A stretch of DNA of 64,000 nt from Thioalkalivibrio sp. HK1 (GCA_000583135.1 JFBG01000008.1:1-64000), one strand, 5' to 3'. Shown: positions 10,496-20,293, counted from the stretch's first letter. Notes: a model not told the origin generated them from the sequence alone. Program-made: numbers and translations.

Positions 10496-11962
10496 TCAGC
10501 CGACTCGATAGTTCGGGGCTTCCTTGGTGATGCTGACATCGTGGACATGGCTTTCGCGCACTCCGGCGCTGGTCAGGCGTACGAACCTCGTCGATTTGCG
10601 GAAATCCTCCAAGGTGCGGCAGCCGGTATAGCCAAGGCTTGCGCGCAAGCCCCCGACGAGTTGGTTGAGCACCGCGGACAACGGTCCCTTGTAGGGCACC
10701 CGTCCTTCGATGCCCTCGGGGACGAGTTTTTCCAGATCGCTCACATTGTCTTGAAAATAGCGATCGCGAGATCCGGTGGCGCGGGCCATCGCCCCGAGCG
10801 AGCCCATGCCTCGGTAGGACTTATAGGAGCGCCCTTGGTAGAGCTCGACTTCCCCCGGTGATTCCTCGGTGCCGGCGAAGAGTCCGCCGATCATCACGCT
10901 ATGGCTGCCGGCGGCGAGGGCCTTGGCGGCGTCGCCGGAAAAGCGGATGCCGCCATCGGCGATGGCCGGGATGTCGGTGCCGCGCAGGGCATGGGCGACC
11001 TCGGCCACCGCCGAGAGTTGAGGAACGCCGACCCCGGCCACCATCCTCGTCGTGCAGATCGAACCCGGCCCGATCCCCACCTTGACGGCATCGCAACCGG
11101 CCTGCGCAAGGGCCTTGGCGCCCTCGGCGGTGGCGATATTGCCGGCGATCACCGGCATATCGGGAAAGCGCTGCTTGATGGATCGCACCCGGTTGATGAC
11201 CCCTTGGGAGTGGCCGTGTGCGGTATCGACCACGATCACATCCACCCCGGCCTCGACCAAGGCTTCCACGCGCTCGTCCGTTCCCGGACCCGATCCGACC
11301 GCCGCTCCCACGCGCAACTGTTCGTATTCGTCCTTGCAGGCATCGGGGAATTCGTCGGCCTTTTGCATGTCCTTGACCGTCACCATGCCGCGCAGTTCGA
11401 AGCGATCGTTGACCACCAAGACCTTTTCGATGCGGTGTTCGTGCAGCAGTTGTCGGATCTCCTCTTGCGAAGATCCCTCGCGCACGGTGACGAGTTTGTC
11501 CTTCGGCGTCATGACGCTGCTGACCTTCGCATCGTGGCGGGTTTCGAAGCGTAAGTCCCGATGGGTGACGATGCCCGCAAGTTCGCTTCCGATCACCACC
11601 GGCACCCCGGAGATTCGGTGTTCGCGGGTCAAATCGATCACCTCCCGGATGCTGGTATCGGGCGAGACGGTGATCGGATCGGCGATGACGCCGCTTTCGA
11701 ACTTCTTGACGATGCGTACTTGCCGGGCCTGATCCGCCGCCGACATATTCTTGTGGACGATGCCGATGCCTCCCGCTCGGGCGATGGCGATGGCCAGCCG
11801 CGCTTCGGTCACCGTATCCATGGCCGAGGAGATGAGGGGGATATTGAGGCGGATATCGCGTGTCAACCAAGACGAGAGATCCGTCTCTCGGGGCAGGACC
11901 TCGGAGTAGCCGGGAACCAGCAAGACATCATCGAAGGTGAATGACTCGCGGACTTCAAGCAT
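10496..11962 (-). CDS. guaB: Inosine-5'-monophosphate dehydrogenase
   Basis: A 488-aa NAD-dependent enzyme that oxidises IMP to XMP, the committed step toward GMP. The protein begins [20 protein letters not shown], the standard IMPDH opening. Two CBS motifs occupy roughly residues 95-205. The catalytic loop [11 protein letters not shown] carries the active-site cysteine near residue 305, and the flap GMGSLGAM follows. I placed the start at 11962 rather than at an in-frame codon 117 bases upstream because family length and N-terminus fit exactly, and the longer version adds an unrelated Arg-rich leader. It is the first gene of a guaB-guaA operon. Confidence 0.97.
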   Translation of the reverse strand: MLEVRESFTFDDVLLVPGYSEVLPRETDLSSWLTRDIRLNIPLISSAMDTVTEARLAIAIARAGGIGIVHKNMSAADQARQVRIVKKFESGVIADPITVSPDTSIREVIDLTREHRISGVPVVIGSELAGIVTHRDLRFETRHDAKVSSVMTPKDKLVTVREGSSQEEIRQLLHEHRIEKVLVVNDRFELRGMVTVKDMQKADEFPDACKDEYEQLRVGAAVGSGPGTDERVEALVEAGVDVIVVDTAHGHSQGVINRVRSIKQRFPDMPVIAGNIATAEGAKALAQAGCDAVKVGIGPGSICTTRMVAGVGVPQLSAVAEVAHALRGTDIPAIADGGIRFSGDAAKALAAGSHSVMIGGLFAGTEESPGEVELYQGRSYKSYRGMGSLGAMARATGSRDRYFQDNVSDLEKLVPEGIEGRVPYKGPLSAVLNQLVGGLRASLGYTGCRTLEDFRKSTRFVRLTSAGVRESHVHDVSITKEAPNYRVG

Positions 11963-12393
11963 TTGCGGGGGATTCCATCGAAGAAGGACGGATTTCGCCG
12001 ATCCGGATGGCGGCGATTCCCAATGACGATACGAGGATTGTAATGCCCCCGGCCGCATTCGTGCCGGTGTTTTGCGCAAAATTTTCTAATGCCAAGGCTC
12101 GAAAAGAGGGTCGATGCGGGCTCCGGGTTCGCCGGATAGGGGCGGATCCGCGTGCATCTCGACGAGGAGCGAATGTCGCCGTGATCGAAGCAAAGCGGCC
12201 CGTAAGCCACGAGCCCGATTTGTCCGAACCGCATCCAAAGAAAAAGGCGACCGATCGGTTCGGTCGCATTCGAGTATCGATGGCTCGAATCAATGAAGAT
12301 AAAAATAACCGAGTCGCCCAAAGAAAAGATAGGCTGACGATATCCGTGATATCGCACTCGCCCCGAGTTCGGGTAGGAATCGAGCGTAAAGAG
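11963..12393. other. Intergenic stretch upstream of guaB, holds repeat copy 1
   Basis: This 431-base gap holds no credible gene. It must contain the guaB promoter on the minus strand, but no strong -35/-10 pair stands out. Positions 12117-12258 match a second copy at 12855-12991. Confidence 0.5.
12117..12258. repeat. ~140-bp dispersed repeat, copy 1
   Basis: The core GAATGTCGCCGTGAT (12172-12186), followed by an AAAGCGG block, GAGCCCG and CAAAGAAAAA before GCGACCGATC, recurs at 12907-12991 in the same order and orientation. Weaker similarity extends about 50 bases further left. The copies have diverged by substitutions and small indels. On the minus strand both can be read as a short peptide containing the shared string HGDIRS, but neither has a start or a family match, so I treat the unit as an intergenic repeat. 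Confidence 0.7.
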
Positions 12394-12669
12394 CTAGATT
12401 CCGGTTCCGGCTCGAAGAAGCAAAGTCGCCATCGTGAAAAGGCCGGCCATCGTTCCTCCCACGACGAAGCCTGCGATCATTTTCCAAGAAAGCTCTTTTT
12501 CGAGCCGAGCGAACCTCATATCCAATAGATCTTTGACGGAATCGATCTTCTTTTCCAGCCTCCCTACCGAAGACGTGACCTCGGCGACCCTATCCTTCAA
12601 ATCCGCGATCGCATCCGCATTGCGCTCGACCACGCGCTCGATTCGATCAAGCCTTTTCTCATCACTCAT
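12394..12669 (-). CDS. Small coiled-coil, tail-anchored membrane protein
   Basis: A 91-aa protein starting MSDEKRLDRIERVVERNADA. Residues 3-62 have a heptad pattern rich in Arg, Glu, Asp and Val/Leu, a strong coiled coil. Residues 64-86 (MIAGFVVGGTMAGLFTMATLLL) form one membrane segment, so the coil probably faces the cytoplasm on a C-terminal anchor. The start at 12669 begins the coil. An in-frame codon 42 bases upstream would add an unrelated leader. A remnant of a paralogue lies at 14478-14555, and two copies of a 140-bp repeat flank this gene. Small DUF1640-like coiled-coil proteins look similar, but no function can be assigned. Confidence 0.65.
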   Translation of the reverse strand: MSDEKRLDRIERVVERNADAIADLKDRVAEVTSSVGRLEKKIDSVKDLLDMRFARLEKELSWKMIAGFVVGGTMAGLFTMATLLLRAGTGI

Positions 12670-13033
12670 CGTTATTCCCTGTCTCGTCCATGGTTGCCTT
12701 GCCGGGTTCAACCGGATCGATTTCCTCTTTACTCAACCCTTGCATCATCGATTGCGAAGAACGTCACCAAACTGCCCATTCTCGCTCGTCGGTCGTTATT
12801 CGAAAAGGCAGTGCTTGCAATTCGTATCACCATCAAAATCATCCGTGGCCATAGCGGGCAAGATCGTCGGGGAAGGGTGGATCACACCCCATCTTGGCGG
12901 TGAACGAATGTCGCCGTGATTGCGGTAAAGCGGTTTGTAAGCTCCGAGCCCGGCTTGCTCGATCCATGCCCAAAGAAAAAGCGACCGATCCGATATGACC
13001 CCCATCGAGTGTCAATAGGGTTGCATAGACGAC
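12670..13033. other. Intergenic stretch holding repeat copy 2
   Basis: This 364-base gap has no supportable gene. It contains the second repeat copy, and minus-strand transcription of the 91-aa gene must start here or further right. A short minus-strand frame over the repeat (12796-13005) is rejected. Confidence 0.5.
12855..12991. repeat. ~140-bp dispersed repeat, copy 2
   Basis: This is a direct repeat of 12117-12258, sharing GAATGTCGCCGTGAT at 12907-12921 and CAAAGAAAAAGCGACCGATC at 12971-12990. The two copies are about 735 bp apart and bracket the 91-aa coiled-coil gene, so that gene sits on a repeat-flanked cassette. Confidence 0.7.
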
Positions 13034-14461
13034 TCAAGATTCTCCGTCCTTGGTTTGAATCGTCTCGAATCGGCTATCGTTCGTATCCCTGCCTAGCGCG
13101 TCGATCACGCCACCTAAAGTCGCCTCGCGATTATCGGGTGACGGCGGTGATCCGGTACTTTCGGGTTTGGCAGTCTTGATTTTTGGCGCAGGAGCCGTCC
13201 ACTGCTTCAATCGCTGTACAACTTGACGATAAAAACGCAGCACCTCCTCTTCGGCAATTTTGGGCAGCCCATTACCGCTTTTGAGTTTGCCGACTCCCAA
13301 ATCAATGACCCGTTTCAGCCTCACCGTGCTAGGAAGTTCTTTGAAGTTGTCAGGGATCAGGCTATCGCACTTGTCCTCATCAAGAGCCTTGCGAATAGAC
13401 AGCGACGTGGTTGGTACCCTCTTCGGCCAATCTACATACACCTCTAGGTCATCACCCTCGAAATCTTTGATCTGATTGAGCACGAAGTTAATGGCGGTTC
13501 GCGGTCGCATACCTTCTTTCTTGGGCGCGTCCATCGAAATACTGAGATCGATAGTTTTTCTCAGAAGGCTGATCGACAATTCCAGCTTGCCGGCTGCGTT
13601 AGGGATTTCCAGTGCCGACCTCATCTCTTGGGTGCGGATCACATCGACAATCGTCTCGTCCAAACGCACCGTAGGGTCAGCGGCGTGCTTGCGTGGCATG
13701 GCCTCCTTGCAGATCACATTCACAGCGAGAGACAGCTTTATGGAGAGATAGCGCAGTAGTTGAAACCAGTCCGAAACGGCCTCGGTAACTTCCTCGTCGT
13801 TTTTTCCCAGATGAGCGTTTTGGTGAACCCTCTCCACAACACCTCGCCAACCACCTGACATGCGGATGCCTGTAGTGATGCCTGCCGCTTCGCTTTGCAG
13901 ATACCTCACAAGTTCTTCGAGCATGAAAACCTGCTCGCGGTCGGTGAAGCCCTTGCTCTCGATAAGCATCCGCGCCCGGCTTATGAGACTTAGCCAGCTG
14001 AAATGGAATAGCTGCACTTTGCGCGTCTTGATCTTGTTGACTTTGATGGGATGATGTCTCGGTCGAGCGGCGAATTGGTTTCCGATGGTTATCACCGCAT
14101 CGAATCCCTGTTCCTTGGCAATATCAAGATAGCCTTCGACCTGCTCGACGGTCAGTTCGGAGCGCCCCACTTTTGTCTCGACCAGTGCCGCCCAATTGCC
14201 TGAGATTGAAATCCATCCGTCAGGTCGCAGATTCTCGCCGCTTCCTTTGAACGCTACCTCGGTAAAGCAGTCCAATACCGCTTTCTTGCCGATAGGTGCT
14301 CCCGCATCTGCCAGTACCGCTCTTGCAAAGTCAGGGACGGCGGTAAAAACCGCCAGCAGAATTGAGGTGGCGCGCTCTTCTCGTCTAGATTCAGACAGTA
14401 CAGGAAAAAGCCTCGCCCTCTGGCCCTTTTTCATGTTGGATTTAATCTTTTCAATGTCCAT
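13034..14461 (-). CDS. Predicted PD-(D/E)XK-type nuclease, unknown family
   Basis: A 475-aa protein. Near residues 81-102 the string LRPDGWISISGN followed by WAALVETKVG fits the PD-(D/E)XK pattern: Asp after Pro, a beta strand, then E-x-K. A further helix, LTVEQVEGYLDIAKE, fits a restriction-like fold. The remaining ~350 residues are mixed alpha/beta with no motif I recognise, and the last 40 are Pro/Ser-rich. ATG 14461 is preferred because GAGAGG lies a few bases upstream. The gene abuts a remnant of a duplicated coiled-coil gene and sits at a repeat-rich locus between fxsA and guaB, so it is probably an acquired cargo gene, possibly for defence. The nuclease assignment is a motif-level inference. 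Confidence 0.55.
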   Translation of the reverse strand: MDIEKIKSNMKKGQRARLFPVLSESRREERATSILLAVFTAVPDFARAVLADAGAPIGKKAVLDCFTEVAFKGSGENLRPDGWISISGNWAALVETKVGRSELTVEQVEGYLDIAKEQGFDAVITIGNQFAARPRHHPIKVNKIKTRKVQLFHFSWLSLISRARMLIESKGFTDREQVFMLEELVRYLQSEAAGITTGIRMSGGWRGVVERVHQNAHLGKNDEEVTEAVSDWFQLLRYLSIKLSLAVNVICKEAMPRKHAADPTVRLDETIVDVIRTQEMRSALEIPNAAGKLELSISLLRKTIDLSISMDAPKKEGMRPRTAINFVLNQIKDFEGDDLEVYVDWPKRVPTTSLSIRKALDEDKCDSLIPDNFKELPSTVRLKRVIDLGVGKLKSGNGLPKIAEEEVLRFYRQVVQRLKQWTAPAPKIKTAKPESTGSPPSPDNREATLGGVIDALGRDTNDSRFETIQTKDGES

Positions 14462-14477
14462 GATCTGACCTCTCTCC

Positions 14478-14555
14478 ATGAAGGCTCTTTTTCGAGCCGG
14501 GTGAATCCGATTTCCATTCTCTTGTGGGTGCGGGCTGAATCGATTTCCTCTTATC
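14478..14555 (-). pseudogene. Remnant of a second coiled-coil gene
   Basis: In one minus-strand frame this stretch reads EEIDSARTH and then FTRLEKEPSW. These align with KKIDSVKDLL and FARLEKELSW of the 91-aa protein at 12394-12669. At the DNA level GCTCTTTTTCGAGCCG is shared exactly with 12489-12504, and GAATCGAT recurs at matching distance. The match stops at the 5' edge of the nuclease gene. It is therefore a fragment of a paralogue, cut off where the nuclease gene begins. Confidence 0.6.
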
Positions 14556-14657
14556 GGGCTGATTTCGTCCCCCATCTGCTTCGTCTGCGCAGGTGCCTCA
14601 TACAAGCGAATCTCGTAGGATAAGACCGATATTTCTTATCGTTGTGTGATATCGATG

Positions 14658-15170
14658 TCATTTTTTCGAAAAGGGGCGATGGATATCGTCGCGATCTCGG
14701 CGGGGTTGTTCGAGCGGGTTTGCATCTTCGAGGGCGGGGGGTGTTGTTTCGTCGTCGTGGTGTCGGTATTCGCCCTCGATGGGCTCGGAGGCCGTTCTCG
14801 GGTGGCTGTTTAGTCTTCCGGATCGGATCAGGCGCATGATCAAGGCTTGTCGCAGTGGTGGGATCAGGCATAGAAATCCCAAGGCGTCGGTTACGAAGCC
14901 GGGGGCCAGCAAGAGGGCGCCGGCCAGCAGCAAGAAGACGCTTTCGATCATCTCGATCGCCGGCAACTCGCCGGCGTCCATGCTGCGCCTCGCCCGACGC
15001 AAGGTGGCGAAGCCTTGGGCGCGCACCAGCATGGCGCCGACCACGGCGGTCAATACCACCAAGGCGATGGTAGGGAAGACACCGAGCGAACCGCCGACTT
15101 CGATCAAAAGGGCGATTTCGATCAGGGGAAAGCCGATCAGCAAGATGATCAAGAAGTGAAAGATATTCAT
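14658..15170 (-). CDS. fxsA: FxsA family membrane protein
   Basis: A 170-aa inner-membrane protein. It opens MNIFHFLIILLIGFPLIEIA and has four hydrophobic segments at about 3-22, 27-48, 72-90 and 93-110, including the typical stretch AGALLLAPGFVTDALGF. The last 60 residues are polar and charged. FxsA is known for relieving F-plasmid exclusion of phage T7, and its chromosomal role is unclear. Length and topology match the family. It is transcribed away from the TlpA-like gene on its right, and downstream lies the coiled-coil/nuclease locus. Confidence 0.9.
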   Translation of the reverse strand: MNIFHFLIILLIGFPLIEIALLIEVGGSLGVFPTIALVVLTAVVGAMLVRAQGFATLRRARRSMDAGELPAIEMIESVFLLLAGALLLAPGFVTDALGFLCLIPPLRQALIMRLIRSGRLNSHPRTASEPIEGEYRHHDDETTPPALEDANPLEQPRRDRDDIHRPFSKK

Positions 15171-15762
15171 CGGGGGATGGGGGCGATGGTTGGCGGTCAG
15201 GTCTCGGTGAGCGGTGGTGCCGGATATCCGGTGGGGGTGCCCTCGAGAATCGGCGATGTTCGGGGGTTGTTCGGTGAGTGAGGTCGGTTCGGTATCCGAT
15301 TTTTCATGCTTCTTTCACGCTTTTTTCATGCCGCTGCGTTCGCCGAGTCTTTGGTTGCCAAGGAAAAGGATCCTTTTTGAGGGTTCCGATGAGCGTGCCG
15401 AAGAACCGAACAACCGAACAACCCTACAATTGCTTTGGTCCGCTCCGGTTGTCATGTTGGATCCGCAGCCCCGAGATCCAAGGCCCAGACCCGATTTCGA
15501 AGATCGAGGGGTGGCACGGTGGTCGGCGGGAGACAATGATCGCATATTACATGGATCGATGAGCGGATCGATGAACCGCTTGCGGGTTCATGATGTGTCG
15601 TGGAGCTACGCAGATGGCGGGATACTCGGGCATTCGACAAGTGCGCCAAGCAACGAGGCGGGGCGCTTTGGATGTGGCTCGGCGCGCAAAGGAGTCGGGG
15701 GCGATGATGCCTCGCCCGCTTGCCGGCGAGCGCAAGGGTTCGGTGCTAAGGAGCGAAGGATC
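15171..15762. other. Intergenic region between fxsA and the TlpA-like gene
   Basis: No gene is supported in these 592 bases between divergently oriented genes, although a frame runs in from 15214 to the downstream gene. The leader it would add (about 183 residues) is Arg/Ser-rich and unlike any TlpA protein. A short run AACCGAACAACCGAACAACC at 15403-15422 is the only visible micro-repeat. Confidence 0.5.
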
Positions 15763-16347
15763 GTGATCAAGCGCAGATGGATGATCGCCGCGCTCGCGGC
15801 GGGGGGCTTGGCTGCCGGTTTCGGCATTTCGAGGTGGCAGCGAGAGGGGCTTGCGTTTTTTTCGAGCGGCACATCGAGGGATGCGCCCTCGGATCGCTTG
15901 GCGGGATCGGATGGGGCGATGGTCGATGATTCCTACCTGCCGGATTTCGAGTTCACGGATCAGCATGGGAAAGTGCATCGTTTTTCCGATTTTCGCGATC
16001 GCCCGAGGTTGGTCAATTTTTGGGCGACTTGGTGTCCTCCCTGTGTCCACGAGATCCCGATCCTGATCTCTGCGCAACGGGAATATCGAGAGAAGGGTCT
16101 GCAAATCATCGGCATCGCCTCCGATCGCAAGGAAGATGCCTTCCCGATGGCGCTTCGATTCGATCTCAACTATCCGACGATGGCCGATACCGGACGCTCG
16201 CTCGATCTCCTGCGGGCTTTCAAAAGTCCTTCGGCGGCTTTGCCCTTTAGCGTATTCATCGACGCCGAGAACGTGATTCGAGAACGGCATACGGGGGATC
16301 TTTCACAGTCCCAGGCGAAAGAGAAGATCGAAGCGCTTTTTGCATGA
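15763..16347 (+). CDS. TlpA/ResA-like thiol-disulfide oxidoreductase
   Basis: A 194-aa membrane-anchored periplasmic redoxin. One hydrophobic segment (about residues 7-22, MIAALAAGGLAAGFGI) serves as signal anchor. The AhpC/TSA-Redoxin fold then carries NFWATWCPPCVHEIP (about 83-97), whose CPPC is the redox site, and a cis-proline region around SAALPFSVFID near 160. GTG 15763 is chosen because AAGGAG lies nine bases upstream and the next in-frame ATG would trim the anchor. Proteins of this type supply reductant to apocytochrome c or other periplasmic thiols. It appears to be a single-gene unit. Confidence 0.85.
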   Translation: MIKRRWMIAALAAGGLAAGFGISRWQREGLAFFSSGTSRDAPSDRLAGSDGAMVDDSYLPDFEFTDQHGKVHRFSDFRDRPRLVNFWATWCPPCVHEIPILISAQREYREKGLQIIGIASDRKEDAFPMALRFDLNYPTMADTGRSLDLLRAFKSPSAALPFSVFIDAENVIRERHTGDLSQSQAKEKIEALFA

Positions 16348-16844
16348 GGTGTGATCATTGCAAAGGTCAACGATGCCTTCGATCTTCGAAAATTCGGTCA
16401 AGTCCTTTGGCGTTCGGCGGGGTTTTCGAATGCGCCTTTTCGAGTCCATGGCATTCGAGGGTGTGCCGATGCAAAGATAGCCGATGTAAAAGCCAAGGCA
16501 TCCCCCAATCATGCGCCATCATGATGAAACTGCTATGATATCGCCGCTAAAAAGCGCGAATTCATCGCTATCCGCTTGCGAACATTCGATTCTCGATCAT
16601 TCGATCGCGAGGGTTTGGATTCGGGCTTGTCGCTCAAAATGCATCTAGGCTTGATCGAGTGCTTGGCGGTTGCCAGATGCCCGCTCGGTCTTGAATGAAC
16701 CAATGAAGGCGATCGATCGAGCCTCGTTAGGTCAAGTATCGTCAGGTCAAGTCTTGGCGAGTCGAAACGCGGATGCCGCCCAAGTGCCAAGCGGCGAGAT
16801 ACCCGAAAAGCGAAATACCGCAAGCGTCGAATATCGGAGAGACC
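16348..16844. other. Intergenic region upstream of aroQ
   Basis: These 497 bases hold no supported gene. The promoter of the aroQ-accB-accC-prmA series should lie here, but I cannot fix it. A short tandem AGGTCAAGT(A/C) occurs at 16731-16755. Confidence 0.45.
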
Positions 16845-17279
16845 ATGAAACTGCTGCTGCTCAACGGCCCGAATATCAACCTTCTCGGCCGGCGCGAACC
16901 CGAAGTCTATGGCAGTGCGACCCTTGCCGATATCGAGGCGCGCCTGATCGGGCTGGCGATGGCCGATGGCCACGTTCTAGAGTGCTTTCAAAGCAATGCC
17001 GAGCATCGTCTGATCGAGCGGATCCATCTGGCGGCGTCGGAAGGGGTGGATCGCATCATCATCAACCCCGCCGCTTTCACCCATACCAGCATCGCCTTGC
17101 GCGATGCCATGCTCGGTGTCGCCATCCCTTTCATCGAGGTTCATCTATCGAATATCCACCGCCGCGAGGCTTTCCGCCATCATTCGTATTTTTCCGATAT
17201 CGCCGCGGGAGTCATCATCGGGCTGGGGGTGGAGGGCTACCATCTCGCTTACCGGGCGGCGCTGTCGTTGCCCGGTTGA
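16845..17279 (+). CDS. aroQ: 3-dehydroquinate dehydratase, type II
   Basis: A 144-aa shikimate-pathway enzyme converting 3-dehydroquinate to 3-dehydroshikimate. It begins [20 protein letters not shown], with the conserved NGPNLN-like loop and catalytic Arg and Tyr (EVYG). The asparagine/histidine motif [10 protein letters not shown] is near residue 73, [14 protein letters not shown] near 97, and the closing helix contains [10 protein letters not shown]. Length matches the dodecameric type II family (about 145-150). ATG 16845 follows GGAGAG. It is immediately upstream of accB and accC, a common gammaproteobacterial arrangement. Confidence 0.96.
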   Translation: MKLLLLNGPNINLLGRREPEVYGSATLADIEARLIGLAMADGHVLECFQSNAEHRLIERIHLAASEGVDRIIINPAAFTHTSIALRDAMLGVAIPFIEVHLSNIHRREAFRHHSYFSDIAAGVIIGLGVEGYHLAYRAALSLPG

Positions 17280-17318
17280 AGCCGACGAAAACGCAAGGCA
17301 AAGAGGAATTTTCGCATC

Positions 17319-17816
17319 GTGGATATTCGCAAGATCAAGAACCTGATCGAGTTGGTCGAGGAGTCCGGGATCGACGAGATCGAGATTCGAGAGGGCGACG
17401 GGCAGATACGAATCACCCGCCGCCGGGAGAATCCGAATCCGCCGGCAGCACCCGTCGCCTTGCATCCGCAAGCATCGATCGCATTGCCGGAGACGCAAAA
17501 GCCGCCGTCCGTTCCCGTCGCCGCCGATTCCGGGGCGCTCTCATCGGTGCCGGAAGCGGATGATGGGCTCCCTGCAGGTCATGTCGTCACCTCGCCGATG
17601 GTGGGGACCTTCTATCAGTCATCCTCCCCTAATGATCCTCCCTTCGTTTCCGTCGGCGCCCAGGTTGCGCAAGGCGATACGCTATGCATCATCGAGGCGA
17701 TGAAAATACTCAATCAGATCGAATCGGAGGTGAAGGGGAAGGTGGCGGCGGTGGTCGCCGAGAATGGCCATCCCGTCGAATACGGCCAACCGCTTTTCGT
17801 GATCGCCACCGATTGA
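17319..17816 (+). CDS. accB: Biotin carboxyl carrier protein of acetyl-CoA carboxylase
   Basis: A 165-aa carrier subunit that shuttles carboxyl-biotin from AccC to the carboxyltransferase. The N-terminus has the usual KIKNLIELVEESGIDEIEI signature, then a Pro/Ala-rich linker (about 35-85), then the biotinyl domain with IEAMKILNQIESEVKG. The biotin-accepting lysine sits in EAMKI where most BCCPs have EAMKMMN, a conservative change. The start is GTG 17319, with AAGAGGA about a dozen bases upstream. It is translated just ahead of accC, so the two subunits are co-expressed. Confidence 0.95.
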   Translation: MDIRKIKNLIELVEESGIDEIEIREGDGQIRITRRRENPNPPAAPVALHPQASIALPETQKPPSVPVAADSGALSSVPEADDGLPAGHVVTSPMVGTFYQSSSPNDPPFVSVGAQVAQGDTLCIIEAMKILNQIESEVKGKVAAVVAENGHPVEYGQPLFVIATD

Positions 17817-17897
17817 CGAAGGGTGGGATCGAAGATCCATCGCTTTTTTTGCCCCCTCGCTCATTCCCGCTCATCTAGCCTTTGAAAGCCCGCATCG

Positions 17898-19271
17898 ATG
17901 CTCAAAAAAATCGTCATTGCCAACCGGGGGGAGATAGCGCTTCGGATACTGCGCGCCTGCCGCGAACTCGGTATCCGCACGGTGGCGGTGCATTCCCAAG
18001 CGGATCGGGAGCAAAAGCATGTCCGCTTGGCCGATGAATCGGTTTGCATCGGCCCCGCCTCTTCGGGCGAGAGCTACCTCAATATTCCGGCGGTATTGAG
18101 CGCAGCGGAAGTCAGCGATGCCGACGCCATCCATCCCGGCTACGGCTTTCTTTCGGAAAACGCCGATTTCGCTGAGCAAGTCGAGAGGAGCGGTTTCGTT
18201 TTCATCGGTCCGCGCCCCGATACCATTCGTTTGATGGGGGACAAGATCTCGGCGATCTCGGCCATGCGCGAAGCGGGGGTTCCTTGCGTTCCGGGTTCCG
18301 ACGGGCCGCTCGACAGGGATCCGGACAAGGCGATCGAGGCCGCCCGCAAGATCGGCTATCCGCTGCTGATCAAGGCCACGGCCGGCGGCGGCGGACGCGG
18401 AATGCGGGTGGTGCGTAGCCAAGATTCCCTCTTGGAGTCGATCGACTTGACCCGCAGCGAGGCGAAGGCGGCCTTCGGCGAGGATACCGTCTACTTGGAG
18501 AAATACCTCGAGAACCCCCGTCATATCGAATTTCAGGTCTTGGCCGATATGCATGGCAATGCGGTGCATCTCGGCGAACGCGATTGCTCGATGCAAAGGC
18601 GACACCAAAAGGTGATCGAGGAGGCGCCCGCTCCCGGGCTCGATGCCGATGCGCGAAGGACGATGGGCGCAAGGTGTGTCGAGGCCTGCCGAGAGATCGG
18701 CTACCGAGGAGCCGGGACCTTCGAATTCCTCTACGAGAACGGCGAGTTCCATTTCATCGAGATGAATACGAGGGTGCAGGTGGAGCATCCGATCACGGAG
18801 ATCATCACCGGTATCGATATCGTCAAGACCCAGCTGCTGATCGCCGCCGGCGAAGCGCTGCCCTTCGTTCAAGACGAGGTTCGCATTCGAGGGCATGCCG
18901 TGGAATGCCGCGTCAACGCCGAGCATCCGCAGAACTTTCGCCCGTCGCCCGGGCGCATCTCGCTTTTTCATGCACCCGGCGGTCCTGGCATCCGTATCGA
19001 CAGTCATATCTATACCGGCTATGTGGTTCCCCCCTACTACGATTCGATGATCGGCAAGTTGATCGCCTTCGGCGATACCCGGCAGTCGGCCATCGCCAGA
19101 TTGCTGACCGCCCTCGACGAGATCGTGATCGAGGGGATCGATACCAATATCGCGCTGCATAAAAGGCTCTGCTGCGATCCGGGCTTTTTGGAAGGCGGCA
19201 CCAATATCCATTATTTGGAACGAAACTTGGAGCGAATGACCCAAGGGTTGCGCCAAGCGGGGCGAAGTTGA
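17898..19271 (+). CDS. accC: Biotin carboxylase subunit of acetyl-CoA carboxylase
   Basis: A 457-aa ATP-grasp enzyme that carboxylates the biotin on AccB. Visible features are the N-terminal [20 protein letters not shown], the glycine-rich ATP loop [14 protein letters not shown] near 157-170, the [20 protein letters not shown] stretch, [14 protein letters not shown] with metal-binding glutamates near 287-300, and the C-terminal biotin-carboxylase domain. Length is ten residues above the usual 447, all at the C-terminus. The stop overlaps the start of prmA by four bases, indicating translational coupling. Confidence 0.96.
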   Translation: MLKKIVIANRGEIALRILRACRELGIRTVAVHSQADREQKHVRLADESVCIGPASSGESYLNIPAVLSAAEVSDADAIHPGYGFLSENADFAEQVERSGFVFIGPRPDTIRLMGDKISAISAMREAGVPCVPGSDGPLDRDPDKAIEAARKIGYPLLIKATAGGGGRGMRVVRSQDSLLESIDLTRSEAKAAFGEDTVYLEKYLENPRHIEFQVLADMHGNAVHLGERDCSMQRRHQKVIEEAPAPGLDADARRTMGARCVEACREIGYRGAGTFEFLYENGEFHFIEMNTRVQVEHPITEIITGIDIVKTQLLIAAGEALPFVQDEVRIRGHAVECRVNAEHPQNFRPSPGRISLFHAPGGPGIRIDSHIYTGYVVPPYYDSMIGKLIAFGDTRQSAIARLLTALDEIVIEGIDTNIALHKRLCCDPGFLEGGTNIHYLERNLERMTQGLRQAGRS

Positions 19272-20293
19272 GCGAGCGTCGGTGTTCTGCGTCCAAGCCG
19301 GTATCGCATGAGCCGGATGCTCCGCCTGCGGGCGAGGGTGGGCGAGAGGGCGAGCATGAAGACGAGCCTTGGTACGAGCTGATCTTCGAGTGCGAGAGCG
19401 CCGATGCGAATGCGCTTTGTGCTTCGCTCGAGGATGCATTGTCCGAAGCCGGCGGCGAGGCCCCGGCTTCGTTGACGATCGAGGATGCCAGATCCGATCG
19501 CCCGGAATTGCCCGATGCTTCCGATCCCTTGGAGCCTTTGTCGGGGGAGATGCCGCTTTGGCCGCAAGTGAGGGTGCGTGCGCTTTATCGAGATCCGATC
19601 GACCTGCAAGCGTTGAAGGTGCGATTGCCAGGAGCCACCGGCTTGCGGCGGCGCGTGCTTTGCGATCGCGATTGGCAGGCATCGGCCTTGGAGGCGATTC
19701 ATCCGATCGAGATCGGGGATCTATGGATAGGACCGGAGCGACTGGCTCCGCCATCGTCTGCGCGCACCGGGCGCAAGGTGGTTTTTCTATCCCCGGGGCT
19801 CGCCTTCGGATCGGGAAGGCATCCGACCACCCGTCTTTGTCTGGAAAGGCTGGTGGCGAATCCGCCTTGCGATCAAGACGTGCTGGACTATGGCTGCGGG
19901 TCGGGCATCCTCGCCATCGTCGCCGCTATGCTTGGAGCCAAGCGGGTGTTCGCCTTCGATATCGAGCCGCAAGCCTTGGAGGCGACGAGGCGCAATGCCC
20001 GCCTCAACCGGGTTTCGGATCGCATCCGAACGATATCGGATCCGAAAGCGATCGAGGCTCTTCCGTGCGCTTCCTTTTCCTTGATCCTCGCCAATATTCT
20101 GGCGAGGACGCTCGTGGATCTCGCACCGGGCATCGGGCGGTTGACGGCGCCCGAGGGCGAGATCGCCCTCTCGGGTATCCTCGCCGATCAAAGCGATATG
20201 GTCATCGCCGCCTACGAGAGGGATTTCGATTCGAGACTTGCGGCGACAAGCGACGGCTGGTCCTTGATCGAGGGTCGCCGCCGGCGGGGTTGA
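19268..20293 (+). CDS. prmA: Ribosomal protein L11 methyltransferase
   Basis: A 341-aa SAM-dependent enzyme that trimethylates L11 at several lysines. The N-terminal substrate domain includes [17 protein letters not shown]. The methyltransferase part shows [20 protein letters not shown] and the SAM motif [14 protein letters not shown] near residue 219, with [12 protein letters not shown] matching the PrmA post-motif. The protein has about 35 extra residues before the L11-recognition domain and reads from a TTG that overlaps the accC stop. No better in-frame ATG exists, so the leader may be real or the true start may be a later weak codon. Its place after accC is widely conserved. Confidence 0.92.
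   Translation: MSERRCSASKPVSHEPDAPPAGEGGREGEHEDEPWYELIFECESADANALCASLEDALSEAGGEAPASLTIEDARSDRPELPDASDPLEPLSGEMPLWPQVRVRALYRDPIDLQALKVRLPGATGLRRRVLCDRDWQASALEAIHPIEIGDLWIGPERLAPPSSARTGRKVVFLSPGLAFGSGRHPTTRLCLERLVANPPCDQDVLDYGCGSGILAIVAAMLGAKRVFAFDIEPQALEATRRNARLNRVSDRIRTISDPKAIEALPCASFSLILANILARTLVDLAPGIGRLTAPEGEIALSGILADQSDMVIAAYERDFDSRLAATSDGWSLIEGRRRRG

Noticed and set aside
12796-13005. 69-codon frame over repeat copy 2, similar to a frame over copy 1
   Set aside because: The similarity is explained by the DNA repeat. The frames have no shared start and many non-synonymous changes.
17871-19754. 627-codon minus-strand frame
   Set aside because: It is a shadow of accC and prmA created by high third-position GC.
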